NCBI GenBank assembly: GCA_029964075.1
Contig: CM057142.1
Coordinates: 635,770 to 699,769, forward strand
Direction of reading: 5' to 3'
Length of the DNA: 64,000 nt
DNA from: Patiria pectinifera
Taxonomy: Eukaryota; Echinodermata; Asteroidea; Valvatida; Asterinidae
The notes beneath the pieces were generated by a model. The model did not search any database and was not told the origin of the DNA. It saw only the letters and a program-made list of their open reading frames with translations. Shown piece after piece: positions 48,501-59,947 of this stretch (position 1 is its first letter; each line of letters begins with the position of its first letter). A program made the position numbers and the translations under genes.

Positions 48501-51500
48501 TAAATGGGTCCCTTTGGTAGTATGGAGAACAACAATTTAATATCAGTTTTGGGCTCAATAATAATATAAAGTTATGTAAATTATGAAGGCCTATGTGGTG
48601 TCCACATGTAACTTACGTAACATTTTGATACAGAGATTGTCAAAAGAGGTCCATATAAGATCGTGAAAGGAACATAATGTTTAATGGATGAATTTCCCTC
48701 TGAGGTCCTTACTGTGAGACACTGTGGTCATAAAATTTTCAATTGATCTGCTATTAAAATGGTTTAACAGCTAAATCTCTCATTTTATTTAACGTTAGTT
48801 ACGGTGTCCACTTGTTAAATTTGCGACAAAATATTATATAAAAAAAAAATCGTCTAAATTTTTGATTTTCAGCAATGAATAGCTTATATTGCAATAAAGA
48901 AACTATAATAATCTCCATTTCTGACAATTATGGTCTGGTAACAAGCAAGAAGTGGACACCATGTAACTAACGTTAACTTTCTCTTTATCACCAACATAAA
49001 GCAGCTAATAAAGGAAAGATGCTTTAAAATTTATCTTCTCATTATTATTTTCTATTGAGGGAAGGCCGGTCGAGCATTACAAAAGGGAAACAAAATTAAT
49101 ACAACCAATTTTATTTTTGATCCAAAAGGCCCTAATTTGTTCTCCAGTATTGTGTCCTTACACATTATACACAATAAATCAATTTATACAATTATATAAT
49201 ACACAGTTGTAATATTCCCTAATATCACAAATAAGGGTCAACTGCACCCGTTAGAATGATAAAGGGTTACAATAATCCTCACGTGGTCAACTGCACCACG
49301 TACAAAGTAAACGGGTATATTAAATCTCGGTGGTCAACTGCACCACTTAATAATAAACTTGGAGTCTTGACTTAATACAAATCTGTAGTCTAGTTACCCT
49401 CACCTAGATTTGGTGGACCTCAATTACCCTCACACAGAATTAGTGAACCTGAACCTGGCTCAGTTCAGTGGAAGCAAACTTCAACAGGACCTCAATTACC
49501 CCTACACAGATGTAGTAGACCTCAATTACCCTTACACAGAATTAATGAGCCTTATAGTTACCCTCACAGAGATTAATGTGGACCGCAATTATCCTTACAC
49601 AGATTTAGCGGAAGTGAGCTTAAAGTGTACCTCACAGGAACTCAGGGTAGAGTCAACCGGTCAGGCAATTTTGTCCAGTGGTTATGCGACCTCAGCAGTC
49701 AGGCGCACCGTTCCGGTGTTCAACAGACTACAAGCAATTCCACACAACCCAAAGTCCTCCCAGCCTTCAACCAATTATTTCCAACTCCTCCCTTTTGTTC
49801 CAACACTTATCCAAACCCACTAATTAATCTTATCCCCGAGTTAAACTAAATTGAGATCGTAATAACAGTTGTCTCAACTACTCCGCAGTCTTAATACACA
49901 AACTGCTGCACAACTGATCGCACTGAAGCTCACCTAAGCTCCTTTGATCTGGTCGCTGCACTTTTTCCCGCCACGGCTCGCGTCGTTGGCTCTTTTTGTT
50001 TCCTGCGATAATAACAGTTATGCTAGACTCGACGCCATCTTCCGAACTGCCCGGGCGATGTCGCAACACCACGCTAAATCGCCCAGACCTGTGCAAATGC
50101 GCGTCTGTGATTGGTCAAGGCGCGCACTATTAATATTAATGCTCTCGACGCGCATAAATAATTCATTAGTTAGACTCGCTGCAGTCTGTACTACCCTGTT
50201 TCGCCACAATACATCGCATACAACCTCGTCCCCAGTGCTTACTTTATTTCCAACTTCGTTTCCAATAGTAAGCCCTTGATAGGAAACTTTCTTCCTGTAC
50301 CCTGATTTGATACCGAAATTGGCTAGAAATGAATTTATATTGTGTACTTGGTGTGTTATTCACAACGTGCAGTACGTGATTTCGCGATCATTCGTCCACG
50401 CCTTGTCAAAAATATTCAGTTCCTTTCCGATTTGTTAATATTAATTTGAAATGTGACACTGCATGTTGTCTCGTTAAGATCGTAACAGTTTAATTAAAAT
50501 AAAATCTTGTTTTCGTAACTCACGCCATGCTCGCGCTGCAACAAATTGACTCTGTTTTTACCCCAGACACCTCATACAAAAACAAGTGGTAATGTAACAC
50601 ACATGCAGGCACCAGACTATTCCTCATTTGCATACGTGTTCAAACATCTTACACATGCAAATGATCCAATAGCAGGGTGAGAGAGCAGGTAGTGGTGGGC
50701 GCGTACGGCTCGATACCCTGGGGACGAGGTTGCATCGCATATGCATCGTCAGCATATCAATACCAGTACCCCCTCTAGGCTGTACGCATGCGCTCTGTCC
50801 ATTTTGGGGGTCGTCTTATTGAATGACTACTGCTGCAGTCAATGCGTGCGTGGTATATACCGGACCACGCACGCATTTAATTCGTTACTAGACTGTGCAC
50901 GTACACATGTATCGTGGTGCCCACTATCAATACCCTAAACGTGATGATACAATTCGAGGATTAATTTGCTGGATTCAACTCGAGCATTAAGGAGATAATC
51001 CAGGGTAAATCGAAGCCAATTAGTGCAATGAATCATGTGTGCAAAAGACCATTTATGTAAGTCGGCAAAATGATGACTTATAGCATATATCGGCATTCGC
51101 GTAAGTCGTCACAAATTCTGGGGTTCCAAGAGTGCCGGTTTAGCCAGAGTTTACTGTGTTACTTAGCAATTTTGAATTATTTGCTGCCGGATAAAAATTG
51201 AATTCTTACATGATAGGCTGGTTCCTGCCCCACCGTCAGTATTGATATTGTACGGACCGGGAGCCAGCCTGCTCGCAAAGCAGATCAGTTTTTGCCCAAA
51301 ATAATATTTTTTTTAGAGGGTTTCAGACGTCCAGGTATAAAAAGGAGGGCTTTTTGGGGGTTACAAGTTAAAAATTTATTAACAGAAAAAAAAAAAAAAA
51401 AAATGAAAAAAAAAGGAGAGAAGAAGAATACAACTTTAAAGGAAGGAACTTTTAAAGGGAATGCCCAACGTTTACAGCACACTTCATGCGAATGCGAATG

Positions 51501-54500
51501 CAACATGACTTTTATATCAGGAAATATTTGCGAAACTTTTGCAAGTTCGAGTTGCAAATTTGTAGCGGAAATACTTGCCACGACGTCATTAATTCTAATT
51601 AGCATTTGCTGTTGCACGGATTATGAACCAGCCTCAAAGGTAATAGTCTGATAAGCAAATGAGCACCCTCCGATGCAATCCATTAGGAGGGTATTGATGT
51701 ATCTGGCTGACTGACCACAAAGCTCACTTGAAGAGCAAGGGGTTACTGACAAAGTTGTGGTTAAGCCCTTTCTTGCGAAATACTTAAATCAAGTTTTTCC
51801 GTAAGAAAAACTATTAACCCAGTCTACCCATGTCCTTTTTTTTGCTTGAAACCTTCCTGAACCTCGCATATCCACCACAGCGGAACCCCAATGCAAATTC
51901 TATAAATTAAATTATTCAGTTATTAAGAGGCGTCTAGTCCCATTTGAAGTAAAAGTTTCTGGGCTTTATTATTCTCGATCGTACAAAACTCACATGGATA
52001 ATGATACAATGCCAATGGCATATGACTGAGAGCCTCATACCTAAAAGCAGTAACTTCACATTGGGGTAACTTTTTCCGCTATTTATTCTATACCATACAG
52101 AGAGCTGTTAGATGAATCCCCAATGCTTGTCGTTGGCACGCCCGGTGCCTTGCTACAAATCAACACACACAGCTTTGAAATGGCATCGCTGATAGACTTC
52201 CAAGGTAAGATCACTTTCTTTTTGTATACACTCCATGCGCGAACACAGCTCCTCAATACCTTTAACACTGCATCAATCCCCATGTACCTGGTTGACCCGG
52301 CCCTTAATTTTCCTGCTGCAATATCAAGCTGCTGTCAGTACCTAGATCCAAGAACAGCTTCACTGACAAAGCCTTCACAATTTCCAGTCCTACACTGTGG
52401 AACACAATACCTGCCCATATCAGAGCTCTGGACACTGTTTCGTCACTCAAAAAGCAACTTAAGACACATTTATTTACAATTTAATTCATGGTTACTTCCC
52501 TTTATCATTGGTCGTTATGTTTTTATTATTAGCTGGTGCTTCCTCACAATTCACGAGACCCCCATAAACTCGTCTTGTCTTTGCTTGAGCGTCAGTCGTC
52601 ATCAGCAAGGCGTTCAAGAGCATCTCTTAGTGGTCCCCCCAGCTTTCTACTTATAACCTACTGTTAGGTATTCTGTTTTCTTTTTCATTCTCTTTGCCTG
52701 AACAGATCCCATTCCATCTGGAACTGATCAACATTACATTGCCCTCTCAGGCTCCTATGCCTTTGCGCAAATGGCAAATTCTGATAGTCAGGTAAGACTT
52801 TGTAGTTAACTTTTTTTTAGTTCGCTCCACGTATGCATTCACCGACTCAGTTTGTCTTCTTTTTTGATAATTCCCCCCCCCCAGGAAATGTAAATGAGAA
52901 AGAAATGTTAATTGAGCCCAAGACATTAGGTCAGCCTTCTCTGTTGCTGTTCCAACTTCTTGTCCGATTCAATATGCCTTGCTTGGAACCTAATCTAAGG
53001 AAACAAGGAATCCACGAAAATCATGAATCTAAAAAAATCTAAGAAGATGTAAAGATGTAGACCAACCCGACCAAGCTGAAAATGCTCAGAAGCGCTGACT
53101 AGAGACTTGCATAACTATCTGCTCTCTAGCCGTACCGCTTCAACACCTAGTCGCTTGGAGGGTCACAATCGACAAGCAGATTGCCATCTTCTGTACCGCT
53201 ATAGACACCAGAAACCCGCTCCACTATTTCCCGTGCCGTGTTCAACTACCTAAATTCCAAACATACCCCACGTGTGTGCAATAGCTTGAATGCAGTGCAG
53301 GTGAGGTGTGCTCGGAATTTTTCTGGATAGTGCTGCCGAAGTTCTCAAAACTGGATTTGATTCATCTTGTTGATAGTGACCCCTGCCTCCATGGCAGCTG
53401 CACCGCAATTTGGAGGGTTTCAAACCGGCTGTTTAATGGGAATAAAATTAATATCCAATTTTGGACCAAGACTGGACTGCCATTAATATTGAAGGATCTC
53501 AGCCTTGTTTTGACCATGGTGGAGCAGTGCGTAACACGCTCGCCTACCACCGTTGTGGCCCAGTTTGAGTAAAGTTGCTCCTTGGTTCTCTCCTGAGCCA
53601 CGAGGGTTTTCTCCGGGTTCTCCGATTTTCCTCCCTCCGCAAAACTCAACACTTTCCATCTGGCTGTGCTTCGTGGTCAGACATGGGTCGTATGGCGGCT
53701 GCCTAAGGAAATACATGCCTTTGGCTCGACCATGTTGTAGCTGTTTCATTTGCAATTCAGCCTCTAAGGATGATTAGCCCCCCCCCCCAAATGTATTTAT
53801 TTATTTTATTCCCCAGACTTGGTGCATCATCGGCAGTGTTTTTGAGAATGCTGTAGATGTGATCCAGTTGAGGACCCCTCCTCCATCCAAGCTAAGCCCT
53901 GCCTCCATTCCGTCATTACTCGACAATCTCACCCTGGAGACATCAAACAGCACAGCATCTCCACAAGACAGTGATGCTGAACAACTTACAGTTATCTCTA
54001 GGTAAAAGAACATTTTGTTTTTGTTATGTAACTGTGATATCTGTGTTTTTAATGAATTACAGTTTGGATAGGACAGATGAAGCTTTTTAGAAATTGCTAC
54101 ATAGTTGATAATTTTGCTGTTGAGGGGGATCAGAGAGAAAATGATATTCTCATATTGCTAAACACTAAATTTGTCGACAAGTTTGATGATAAACTCGGTA
54201 TGGGCTCCGTGCATAAGCATCCCTTAACGGCTACAAAGGGAGAGTTGGGGGAGACCATTGGGAGTGACATTTGAATGCATTGCTGATGACGCCTGACACT
54301 CACACATAGATGCCACAGTTTTGTGCACAAACAGAATATAATAAAAAGTGCGTACTTCGTGCCATAATGTGTGTGGACCACTTCTTGATGTGTGGGGTTT
54401 AGAAAGTGGTTACGATTTCTAGAGATGCCGCTTTTTAGGTTTTAACCTGAATTCAGGTTGTTTTTTTTAATGCGACAAATTAAAAGTGCTGGATTTTGTC

Positions 54501-57500
54501 TGAGACATCCAGAAAACATATTTTTCGAAAGGGGGTAAGGGTAGTTTCAGGTTTTTTTTAGTAGTGTTTCAGGCTTTTTATTGATATATTGGCGGCATCT
54601 CTGTTACAAAGCATCAAAACGTCTGTAATGAACTCAGAACTTTCTAAGTGTGAGTCGTTTATAAGAGAGAGCACGTCAGTTTTTTGGTCAGACATTTGGT
54701 TGAGAAATCTCGGCTGTAATTGGTCAAAACATATGGAAAAGGGCTTAATGAATCAGTCTATTAATTCAACTGTGAACTGTTTTCGAAACACTTTTAAAAA
54801 TGACACCCTGGTGTTTTTCTTTTTTTTTACACTAATGTAGTAAATAATAACTAAGATTTGAGGCTTTGCATGGTGGAGATACTAAATAATGAAAGGTTTG
54901 CGGAAACACCATGTGCGAATAATTTCTCAACTAAGAGAATGGTTCTGAAAAGAACCAGAGGTATAAACTCGACGTTCCAGTCAGTATGCTCTGACCATCT
55001 TCAGGTCAGAGCATACGGTCAGAGCATACTGACCGGAACATCGAGTTTACACCTCTGGTTCTTTTCAGAACCATTCTCTTAGTTGAGAAATTATTCGCAC
55101 ATGGTGTTTCCGCAAACCTTTCATTATGTAAATAATAACAACAGAAATACTAACATTGTATGGTCAATAGAAGCGTGGTCTGGTTTATTCTTACTGGAAA
55201 GTTGACTCTTAATTCCGTTTGCAGTGTTCCCCTGAGTGAGACGTCCGTCTTGAGATCCGAGATGACGTCTAAACCCAAGGAGTTGAACTCCAAGACGAAG
55301 CCGCAAGCTGGCAAGTCTGGTACCAAGAAGCCGTCTGGATCATCAGCATCAGGGGTACAGGACCAGGCTCTGACTTTCAAGAGCAAGATCAAGTCCTCAG
55401 GATACACGGGTGCACCGAGGTACATAGGGGCATTTTCCAAATGGCGGCATTGTTTTCAGCTTTGGATGTTGTCTCCGGTTTCATGATTTAAGGTCCCTGA
55501 TATTGCAGTCACAGTTTCAGTAATTGGACCAAATGCCCAGCGCCTAAAGTCAGATCATTATATAATATCGTCGCGTCAGTGCAACAAGGTCGTAACTCCA
55601 TTCTGCAAGAAAGTCGTGTCTTGCACGAATACGCTCCGTGCAACAAGGTCGTATCTCGACGTCCATTGACTTTGTGTGTACATCCGGGTTACTTCAAGTG
55701 AGATACGACCTTTGACATTCTGAAATGCGCGTTCCAGGTACAGCCCATTTTTAGGACATTTTAGGATATTGTTGAACGGACACGACGATATGTGACCCTC
55801 CAACACAAAACAAGCCAGGATTGGCACAGCCATATTTTGAGATACAGCCTACAATACATTGTACAGGCAAATGTTATTCAAATTTAGATTTGAGGTATAG
55901 GGGACTGATGGGTCCCCTATACCCTAGGTCCTCAGCTACCACCATAGACTGATGGGTCTCCTGTACCCTAGGTCCTCTCTCCACTGACACAGCAACCCTG
56001 CTGTTCCACTTCAGTGGGCACCAAGCTTGTTCCAGGATCCTGTCTACTTGGCATCCTCACAGGATGCAACTTCTCACTTCATTGACTTCGCCTTTTGCTA
56101 CTTAAGTATTCACTTTCTTAGAGTTTAGGCACTCTCCTGAAGACGGTCAGAGCATACTGACCGGAACGTCGAGTTTATACCTCTGGCTCTCTTCAGAACC
56201 ATTCTCTTAGTTGAGAAATTATTCGCACATGGTGTTTCCGCAAACCTTTCATTATTTAAATTTAGATTTGTACTTCATTGTCAGTGAATTTCAATGAAAC
56301 CTTCCCTCAGCGAGGGCGCACCATGCAAGGGATATGTTGGGAATGCTGGATTGGTCCACATGTATGAAGGATGAGCAAATAATGGTTTTTGGTCAGAAAC
56401 ACGAGCACAGATTTACTTTGTTCTTTCAGACAACTTTTCGTTAAAGTGGCCAAACTACAGTAAGGCAACCTTTTTAATAGTGAAAGTTGGAGCAAATCTC
56501 TCCAACCAGGAGTACATCAAGCTAGTATTTTGTAAATTCTGAATAAAAAAAAAAGCACCTGTACCTTCGCAACTTGTTCACTTTTTCTCTATGTTTGACC
56601 CAGTCATGTTTGTCTGTAGAAGTAATTGACACTCAAACCCCAACACCTCATGACAATATAAACTTTATCACTGGAGGAAATAAACCCAGTAACAGCTCTT
56701 TTCCACTTTTGGCAGCCTCCTTAATGATGTTGATAATGGGGTGTATTTTCTCAAACCCAAGGTACTATAATCAGAAAAGCGAACTCATTCTTTTATGTAG
56801 ATACTCCTTTCTGCAGCTTAAAATACCTAACCTGAACAATCCGTATTGAAACTAAAAAGAAAAGTGTCTTCTCAATTAGTAAGTAGTGCCATGATATATC
56901 TAATTCCTGTTTGCTTTTTTGCAGGGCTAAAATGTTTTCTCCCAAGACGAATGTCAACAAGACCAGCTCAGCTAAGAGAGAGAAAGCAGGGTCTGCTGGG
57001 GCTGCTTCCAGGTAAGAAAAGAGAAGTCAAAAATGTACAGTGAGTGATTCCTCTTGATATGCTTCGGAAATGTGGTTTGGTATACAACCATTTTTGTGGA
57101 GTACTGTGGCCTCGTGGTTATCAGGGCATTGGATTCATGGTCTGCGGGTAAAGCTGCAGGTTGTAGGTTTGAGTCCAGCCTGGTGCATGTGCCCTTGGGC
57201 AAGGCACTTTGCCACTCATTGCTTCTCTCCACCCAGGAGTAAATGGGTACCTGTGAGGGCAGAGATGGTTATTGTGATTGAATTAGCTTCCTTGCGCCTA
57301 ACAGGCAGCAGGATATCGAGCTGCATACTCCCCAGGGAGCTGAGATGGTATTTGGAATGTTTCATTGGCCCAATGAGCAGGGGTAATAATGATGTAGCAC
57401 CTTGAGCACCAGTCCTGGTGAAAATAACTCGCTGTTTTTGAATCCACTTCTTATAAATGTGAGGTGTTCTGGCAACATGAGGCAAACTGGGCAGAGGTCG

Positions 57501-58589
57501 TAATGAGGGCTTTTGCAGGTATTAGGAAAGAGAATGAAATTGTCCTTACAATACTGTTTGTTGAACGTAAATCGGACATTCCGTTGACAAGCTATGGCTG
57601 TTTAAAGTTTGTTTTAATGGACATGTCAAAAAGTAAAACACTGAGAAAAAGGCCTTTAAAGTTTCCTTAAACACTTTTCTTCTACACTTTTATGCTATTT
57701 CTTTAAAATGAGGTATGGTAGACATATCAAAGGTTATGAATATCAATAAATCTGAAAATACAATTTTTTTTACCCCTATTCAGTATTTTGCATTTTGCTC
57801 CACTATGGCCTGTTCCCAGCTCTGTCTCATTTTGCTAGAACGTCTCACAAATAAAACCTCAAGAATTTTATATTTCCTTTTTGTTTTGTTTTGAATAGTT
57901 CCCTTTTTATTAAAGGGAATATACATCATTTGCTTTTGCTGTAATTTTCAGAAATGGATGGAATTGGGGGGTTGGAAATATATAGCAAATATAGTTACAC
58001 TGACTTTTTTGAGGTTTTGGTTTCGAAAATGCTATAAAAACCAAGAAAAACAATCATTTTCCAGTAGTCTGGTTCCCTGACTCCATATAAGAAGAAACAG
58101 AGCAGTTTACATACATTGGGGAATTGTAAGGTCAGGGAACCAGTCTAGATGGCTTGTACCCGTTCATAGGTGTGTAATCGATTGCAAACAAGTGCGATGG
58201 TCAATATTGGGGACAGTATTTGAAAAAAAGCCAGTTTTTCCCAACGCTGGTCGGCTGACCAGCGTTGGAAATTGATACAAAAATACCACTTTTCTTGAAA
58301 ATGACAGTATACCAGGTGCCATGATTTTACAGGATGCTTTACACTGTCATTCACTAACAGTCCAGCAAGGTATTTCAAAATGATGTGGTAGTTTTATTTT
58401 TTGATGTTTGCAAATGTTGTATTTTCCCTTTAAACTCTATGAACTCGATCCCAGCTATAAAGTTGACCTCTTGTATTTCCAGGTCGGTTACGAAGCAATA
58501 CCCAACTGATGCCGCTCCTCCCACCACCGTCAAGACAAAGATTGATGTCGGCAACCAGAGCGTTCCAATTAACTCCATTGCCTTCTCAG
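39565..58589 (+). CDS. WDR27: WDR27-like WD-repeat protein, 14 exons, 3' end outside the window
   Basis: Exons I can join with GT-AG borders and consistent phase: 39565-39702, 41461-41602, 42768-42892, 44427-44540, 44966-45017, 45244-45314, 45869-45992, 46244-46457, 52101-52204, 52706-52791, 53817-54001, 55225-55419, 56925-57011, 58483-58589. They give about 581 residues without a stop. WD units include CLCFG...LLCSAAEDYIIVWNV, YCSFSYDDALVAV, then VTCAEFCPHLPSMLVSVSEDR with FKIWDI, and FAVGSSDGQVRIFDL. A low-complexity Lys/Ser/Pro linker lies in exons 12-13. Order and motifs match WDR27, a beta-propeller protein of unsettled function. Later WD repeats are expected beyond 64000. The ATG at 39565 has no supported upstream exon. 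The eighth intron (5.6 kb) is swollen by nested transposons. Confidence 0.85.
39770..40213. mobile_element. hAT-like element in WDR27 intron 1 (GGAACCGGGTACCC family)
   Basis: Starts TACGCCTGTGCATCGGAACC and ends GCACACCCCTA. 8-bp duplication ATTCCCAT at 39762-39769 and 40214-40221 (placement ambiguous by one base). A paralogous copy lies at 43786-44240. Confidence 0.85.
40238..41000 (+). repeat. tRNA-derived SINE interrupted by a hAT-like element
   Basis: The head (40238-40331, GTGGACTGGGGCG and box B-like GGGTTCAAGCCC) and body (40858-41000, CCTTGGGCAAGTCACTTTG, GGGTACCTG) align with the complete SINE at 57101-57463. The interruption is the insertion at 40332-40849. Confidence 0.75.
40332..40849. 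mobile_element. hAT-like element inserted in a SINE
   Basis: Perfect-looking inverted termini CATAGAGCTATATTAAATTA and TAATTTAATATAGCTCTATG. 8-bp duplication GGTGCCTG at 40324-40331 and GGTGCGTG at 40850-40857 (7 of 8 bases match). 518 bp, no transposase. Confidence 0.85.
41006..41380. mobile_element. MITE with GGCC termini and TTA target duplication
   Basis: Starts GGCCAAAGAAATAT and ends TTTTTTTTTGGCC, flanked by TTA at 41003-41005 and 41381-41383. Inverted TCTGGTCAG/CTGACCAGA pieces lie near the ends. Same terminal class as 5819-6184 but with an unrelated interior containing GCACCAAGG repeats. Confidence 0.75.
43010..43370. repeat. Dispersed intronic repeat, copy 1
   Basis: Homologous to 46520-46713 joined to 51159-51370. 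Shared pieces include TTATTCACTTTTGAATGAG, GTAGGCTGGTTCC or GATAGGCTGGTTCC, GACCGGGAGCCAG and CTGCTCGCAAAG. Confidence 0.8.
43786..44240. mobile_element. hAT-like element in WDR27 intron 3 (GGAACCGGGTACCC family)
   Basis: Starts TAGGGCTGTTCATCGGAACC and ends CATGCACACACCTA, and is homologous throughout to 39770-40213. Flanking octamers CAGGATGC and CTGGATTG match only partly, so its target duplication has decayed. Confidence 0.8.
44248..44400 (-). repeat. tRNA-derived SINE, minus strand
   Basis: The minus strand reads a box B-like GGGTTCAGATCC, then GTCCTTGGGCAAGACAT and CACCGCCCAGGAGTA. This is the same body as the SINEs at 40238 and 57101. It sits just before the acceptor site of the exon at 44427. 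Confidence 0.7.
45340..45490. repeat. CAAGTCAATCG minisatellite in WDR27 intron 6
   Basis: Irregular repeats of CAAGTCAATC and CTACTCAATCG. Similar in composition to the GACTTG arrays at 16914-17997. Confidence 0.7.
46085..46165 (-). repeat. tRNA-like SINE head, minus strand
   Basis: On the minus strand: box A-like TGGTCCAATGGTTACGGTG and box B-like GTGGGTTCAAACCC. It lies about 80 bases before the exon at 46244. Confidence 0.65.
46520..46713. repeat. Dispersed intronic repeat, copy 2 (left half)
   Basis: Left half of the repeat matching 43010-43160; the right half continues at 51159-51370 after the pogo-like insertion. Confidence 0.75.
47465..49162. mobile_element. Inverted-repeat element with dispersed GTGTCCAC/TAACGTTA motif pairs
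   Basis: 20-bp perfect inverted termini GTGTAAGGACACAATACTGG. Between them, at least six paired motifs in both orientations couple GTGTCCAC (or its complement GTGGACAC) with GTAACTAACGTTA-like sequence: near 47848, 48208, 48382, 48594, 48788 and 48953. No coding frame. Superfamily unassigned and target duplication not clear. Nested in the pogo-like element. Confidence 0.78.
49220..49365. repeat. GGTCAACTGCACC repeats
   Basis: Three copies of GGTCAACTGCACC (near 49226, 49284 and 49332), spaced about 50-60 bases, immediately right of the 47465-49162 element. Confidence 0.65.
49403..49620 (+). repeat. Minisatellite with open frame (DLNYPYTD-type unit)
   Basis: Irregular 30-36-bp units built on GACCTCAATTACCCTTACAC. 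One frame stays open and reads repeated DLNYPYTE/D. The repeats decay after 49600 and no other protein feature is present, so I treat the frame as a by-product. Confidence 0.6.
50221..50732. mobile_element. MULE-like inverted-repeat element, copy 3 (CAACCTCGTCCCC family)
   Basis: Starts CAACCTCGTCCCCAGTGC and ends CCCTGGGGACGAGGTTG. Exact 9-bp target duplication CATCGCATA at 50212-50220 and 50733-50741. It aligns along its full length with the complement of 24200-24713. Confidence 0.95.
51159..51370. repeat. Dispersed intronic repeat, copy 2 (right half)
   Basis: Matches 43165-43370, including GACCGGGAGCCAG and CTGCTCGCAAAG. Followed by a long A run at 51385-51413. Confidence 0.75.
53500..53770 (+). 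repeat. tRNA-derived SINE in WDR27 intron 10
   Basis: Box A-like TGGAGCAGTGCGTAACACGC, box B-like GCCCAGTTTGAGT, then a tail with GAGGGTTTTCTCCGGGTTCT, a LINE/SINE-tail type sequence. A related tail on the minus strand is at 59590-59800. Confidence 0.6.
54889..55124. repeat. Hairpin MITE in WDR27 intron 11
   Basis: Arms of over 100 bases, near-perfectly complementary: ATGAAAGGTTTGCGGAAACA at the left and the complement ending CCTTTCAT at 55124. The centre repeats GGTCAGAGCATAC. TAAATA lies close to both ends, so the target duplication may be AT-rich. A half-copy occurs at 56140-56254. Confidence 0.88.
56140..56254. repeat. Half of the hairpin MITE
   Basis: Matches the right arm of the element at 54889-55124 (GGTCAGAGCATACTGACC to AAACCTTTCAT) without a left arm. 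Confidence 0.8.
57101..57463 (+). repeat. Full-length tRNA-derived SINE in WDR27 intron 13
   Basis: tRNA-like head (GTGGCCTCGTGGTTATCAGG; box B-like GTAGGTTTGAGTCC), then a body with GCCCTTGGGCAAGGCACTTT, CCACCCAGGAGTAAATGGG, and a 3' part ending near TTATAAATGTGAGG. The body is the CTTGGGCAAGGCACTT core known from SINEs of many deuterostomes. Confidence 0.78.
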
Positions 58590-59589
58590 GTGAGTCTCAC
58601 AAAGACACGGGGGAGCGATTAAAAATCTAGAGAGATAGATGTGCGAGAGATTGTTTGACCCGGCCTCAATCAATCCATATTCCGCCATGAAAGCAAATTC
58701 ATGCTGTTTTGCTTTGTGTAGGGGTTCATCGATGATCTTGAATTGATTAACCCTTTATTGGACAGGCTTGTTTTGAAAGTACTGCCTTCCTGAATGCTAA
58801 AAACAAAGGGTTTCGCAGTGCAGTCTAGAAAAATAGAACACTTACTGTGTGACCTGCATTTTGGACCCAATGGATGCCATTCATAAGTACACCCTCAACG
58901 GTTACATTCAGAGAGTTTAGGCAGGACTTTTTGGCTGTTTCGGCAAAACATGCCGAAACAGCCTTTGTTTTCGTAAAAAATTTTCCCTTTTTTTTTCTTC
59001 AGACTTTTGTCCATAGCATTTGTGCACGTTTTCATTGTGCCCGGCTCTTTGGGCACTAAAGGGTCTTAATTTTTTACATTACGTGCAAAATCACGTGACC
59101 CTTCCTTCCGGTTGAAACCGGAAGTGCCTTGCAATTTAAAGTTGGTAAAAGATGTGAACTTGGTTTCAATGCTCTGGCTAAGTTGTTCTTTCCAAAAATA
59201 AACGGCGATGTCATTAAATGTTAGAGGGCCCTCTAGCGACAGCTTGTTATAGATGATTATAGATGAAAATTGATGTGACACCATCATGACGTCATCACGT
59301 GACATGTGACGTCATAAGCCCTATAAGAATGTAATCACATATTTATATGCCAGCATTTATTATAAACAGAAGTACACATCCTTCCTGGATGGAACTTATA
59401 CTTGAAACTTTACATGTCACATATATGTCATAAAATACCGAAACAGCCCTGTGTTTGCCCACAAATATAAGTCTAGTTTATTACTAGTATTATGTATTTT
59501 TTGGTAATTTCTGGTAATTTCTGGACTCTGGTAATTTCTGGACTCCTCAAAAGCGCCCTAGGCGCTGTAGCTCGCAAGCCTGAAGAAAC

Positions 59590-59800
59590 CTGTAGAGAGA
59601 AGACAATGAGAAGAAATTACAGTTTTAGAGGTGGGAGGAAAACCCCAGAAGAGTGTTCTGGGGGAAAACCCATTAGAATCAGGTAGGGATTGAAAACCTA
59701 ATCCACATGTTGGCCTAGGCAGGATGCCAACCTTGGTCACAGCGGTGGAAGGCGGGGAAAGTACCTATCCAACCTGACTCCCCAGTCAGGAAGCGCATAC
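59590..59800 (-). repeat. SINE tail, minus strand
   Basis: Minus strand contains GGGTTTTCCCCCAGAACACT and GGGGTTTTCCTCCCAC, resembling the tail of the SINE at 53500-53770. Confidence 0.5.
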
Positions 59801-59947
59801 ATGTAGCTACCTTGCATCCGGCACGCACACCGAATGCTACAAGTTTGTGAATGTTTGTGCCGTGAAATTTACTTCACACTCGCCTTCTAAACTTTGTGTC
59901 TGGCCTGAAAGCAGTGGTGCTACACAAAGCTGTTAGCTTTGTAAATG

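Larger units (their letters stand above)
46714..51156. mobile_element. pogo/Tigger-like Tc1-mariner element, nested host of other insertions
   Basis: Starts CAGTAAACTCCGGCTAAACC and ends GGTTTAGCCAGAGTTTACTG. The left flank is TA (46712-46713); the right flank is TG, probably a mutated TA. Comparison with the uninterrupted repeat at 43010-43370 confirms a clean insertion. The short remaining ends (AAGTCGG words) are separated by several kilobases of later insertions, including 47465-49162 and 50221-50732. No transposase recognised. Confidence 0.82.

Noticed and set aside
49410..49823. 137-codon frame encoding DLNYPYTD repeats
   Set aside because: The period of an irregular minisatellite generates it. 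The second half has no conserved features, and it lies within nested transposons in an intron.
51292..51651. 119-codon frame beginning after an A run in WDR27 intron 8
   Set aside because: Crosses a poly-A tract and a dispersed repeat; no domain and no splice context.
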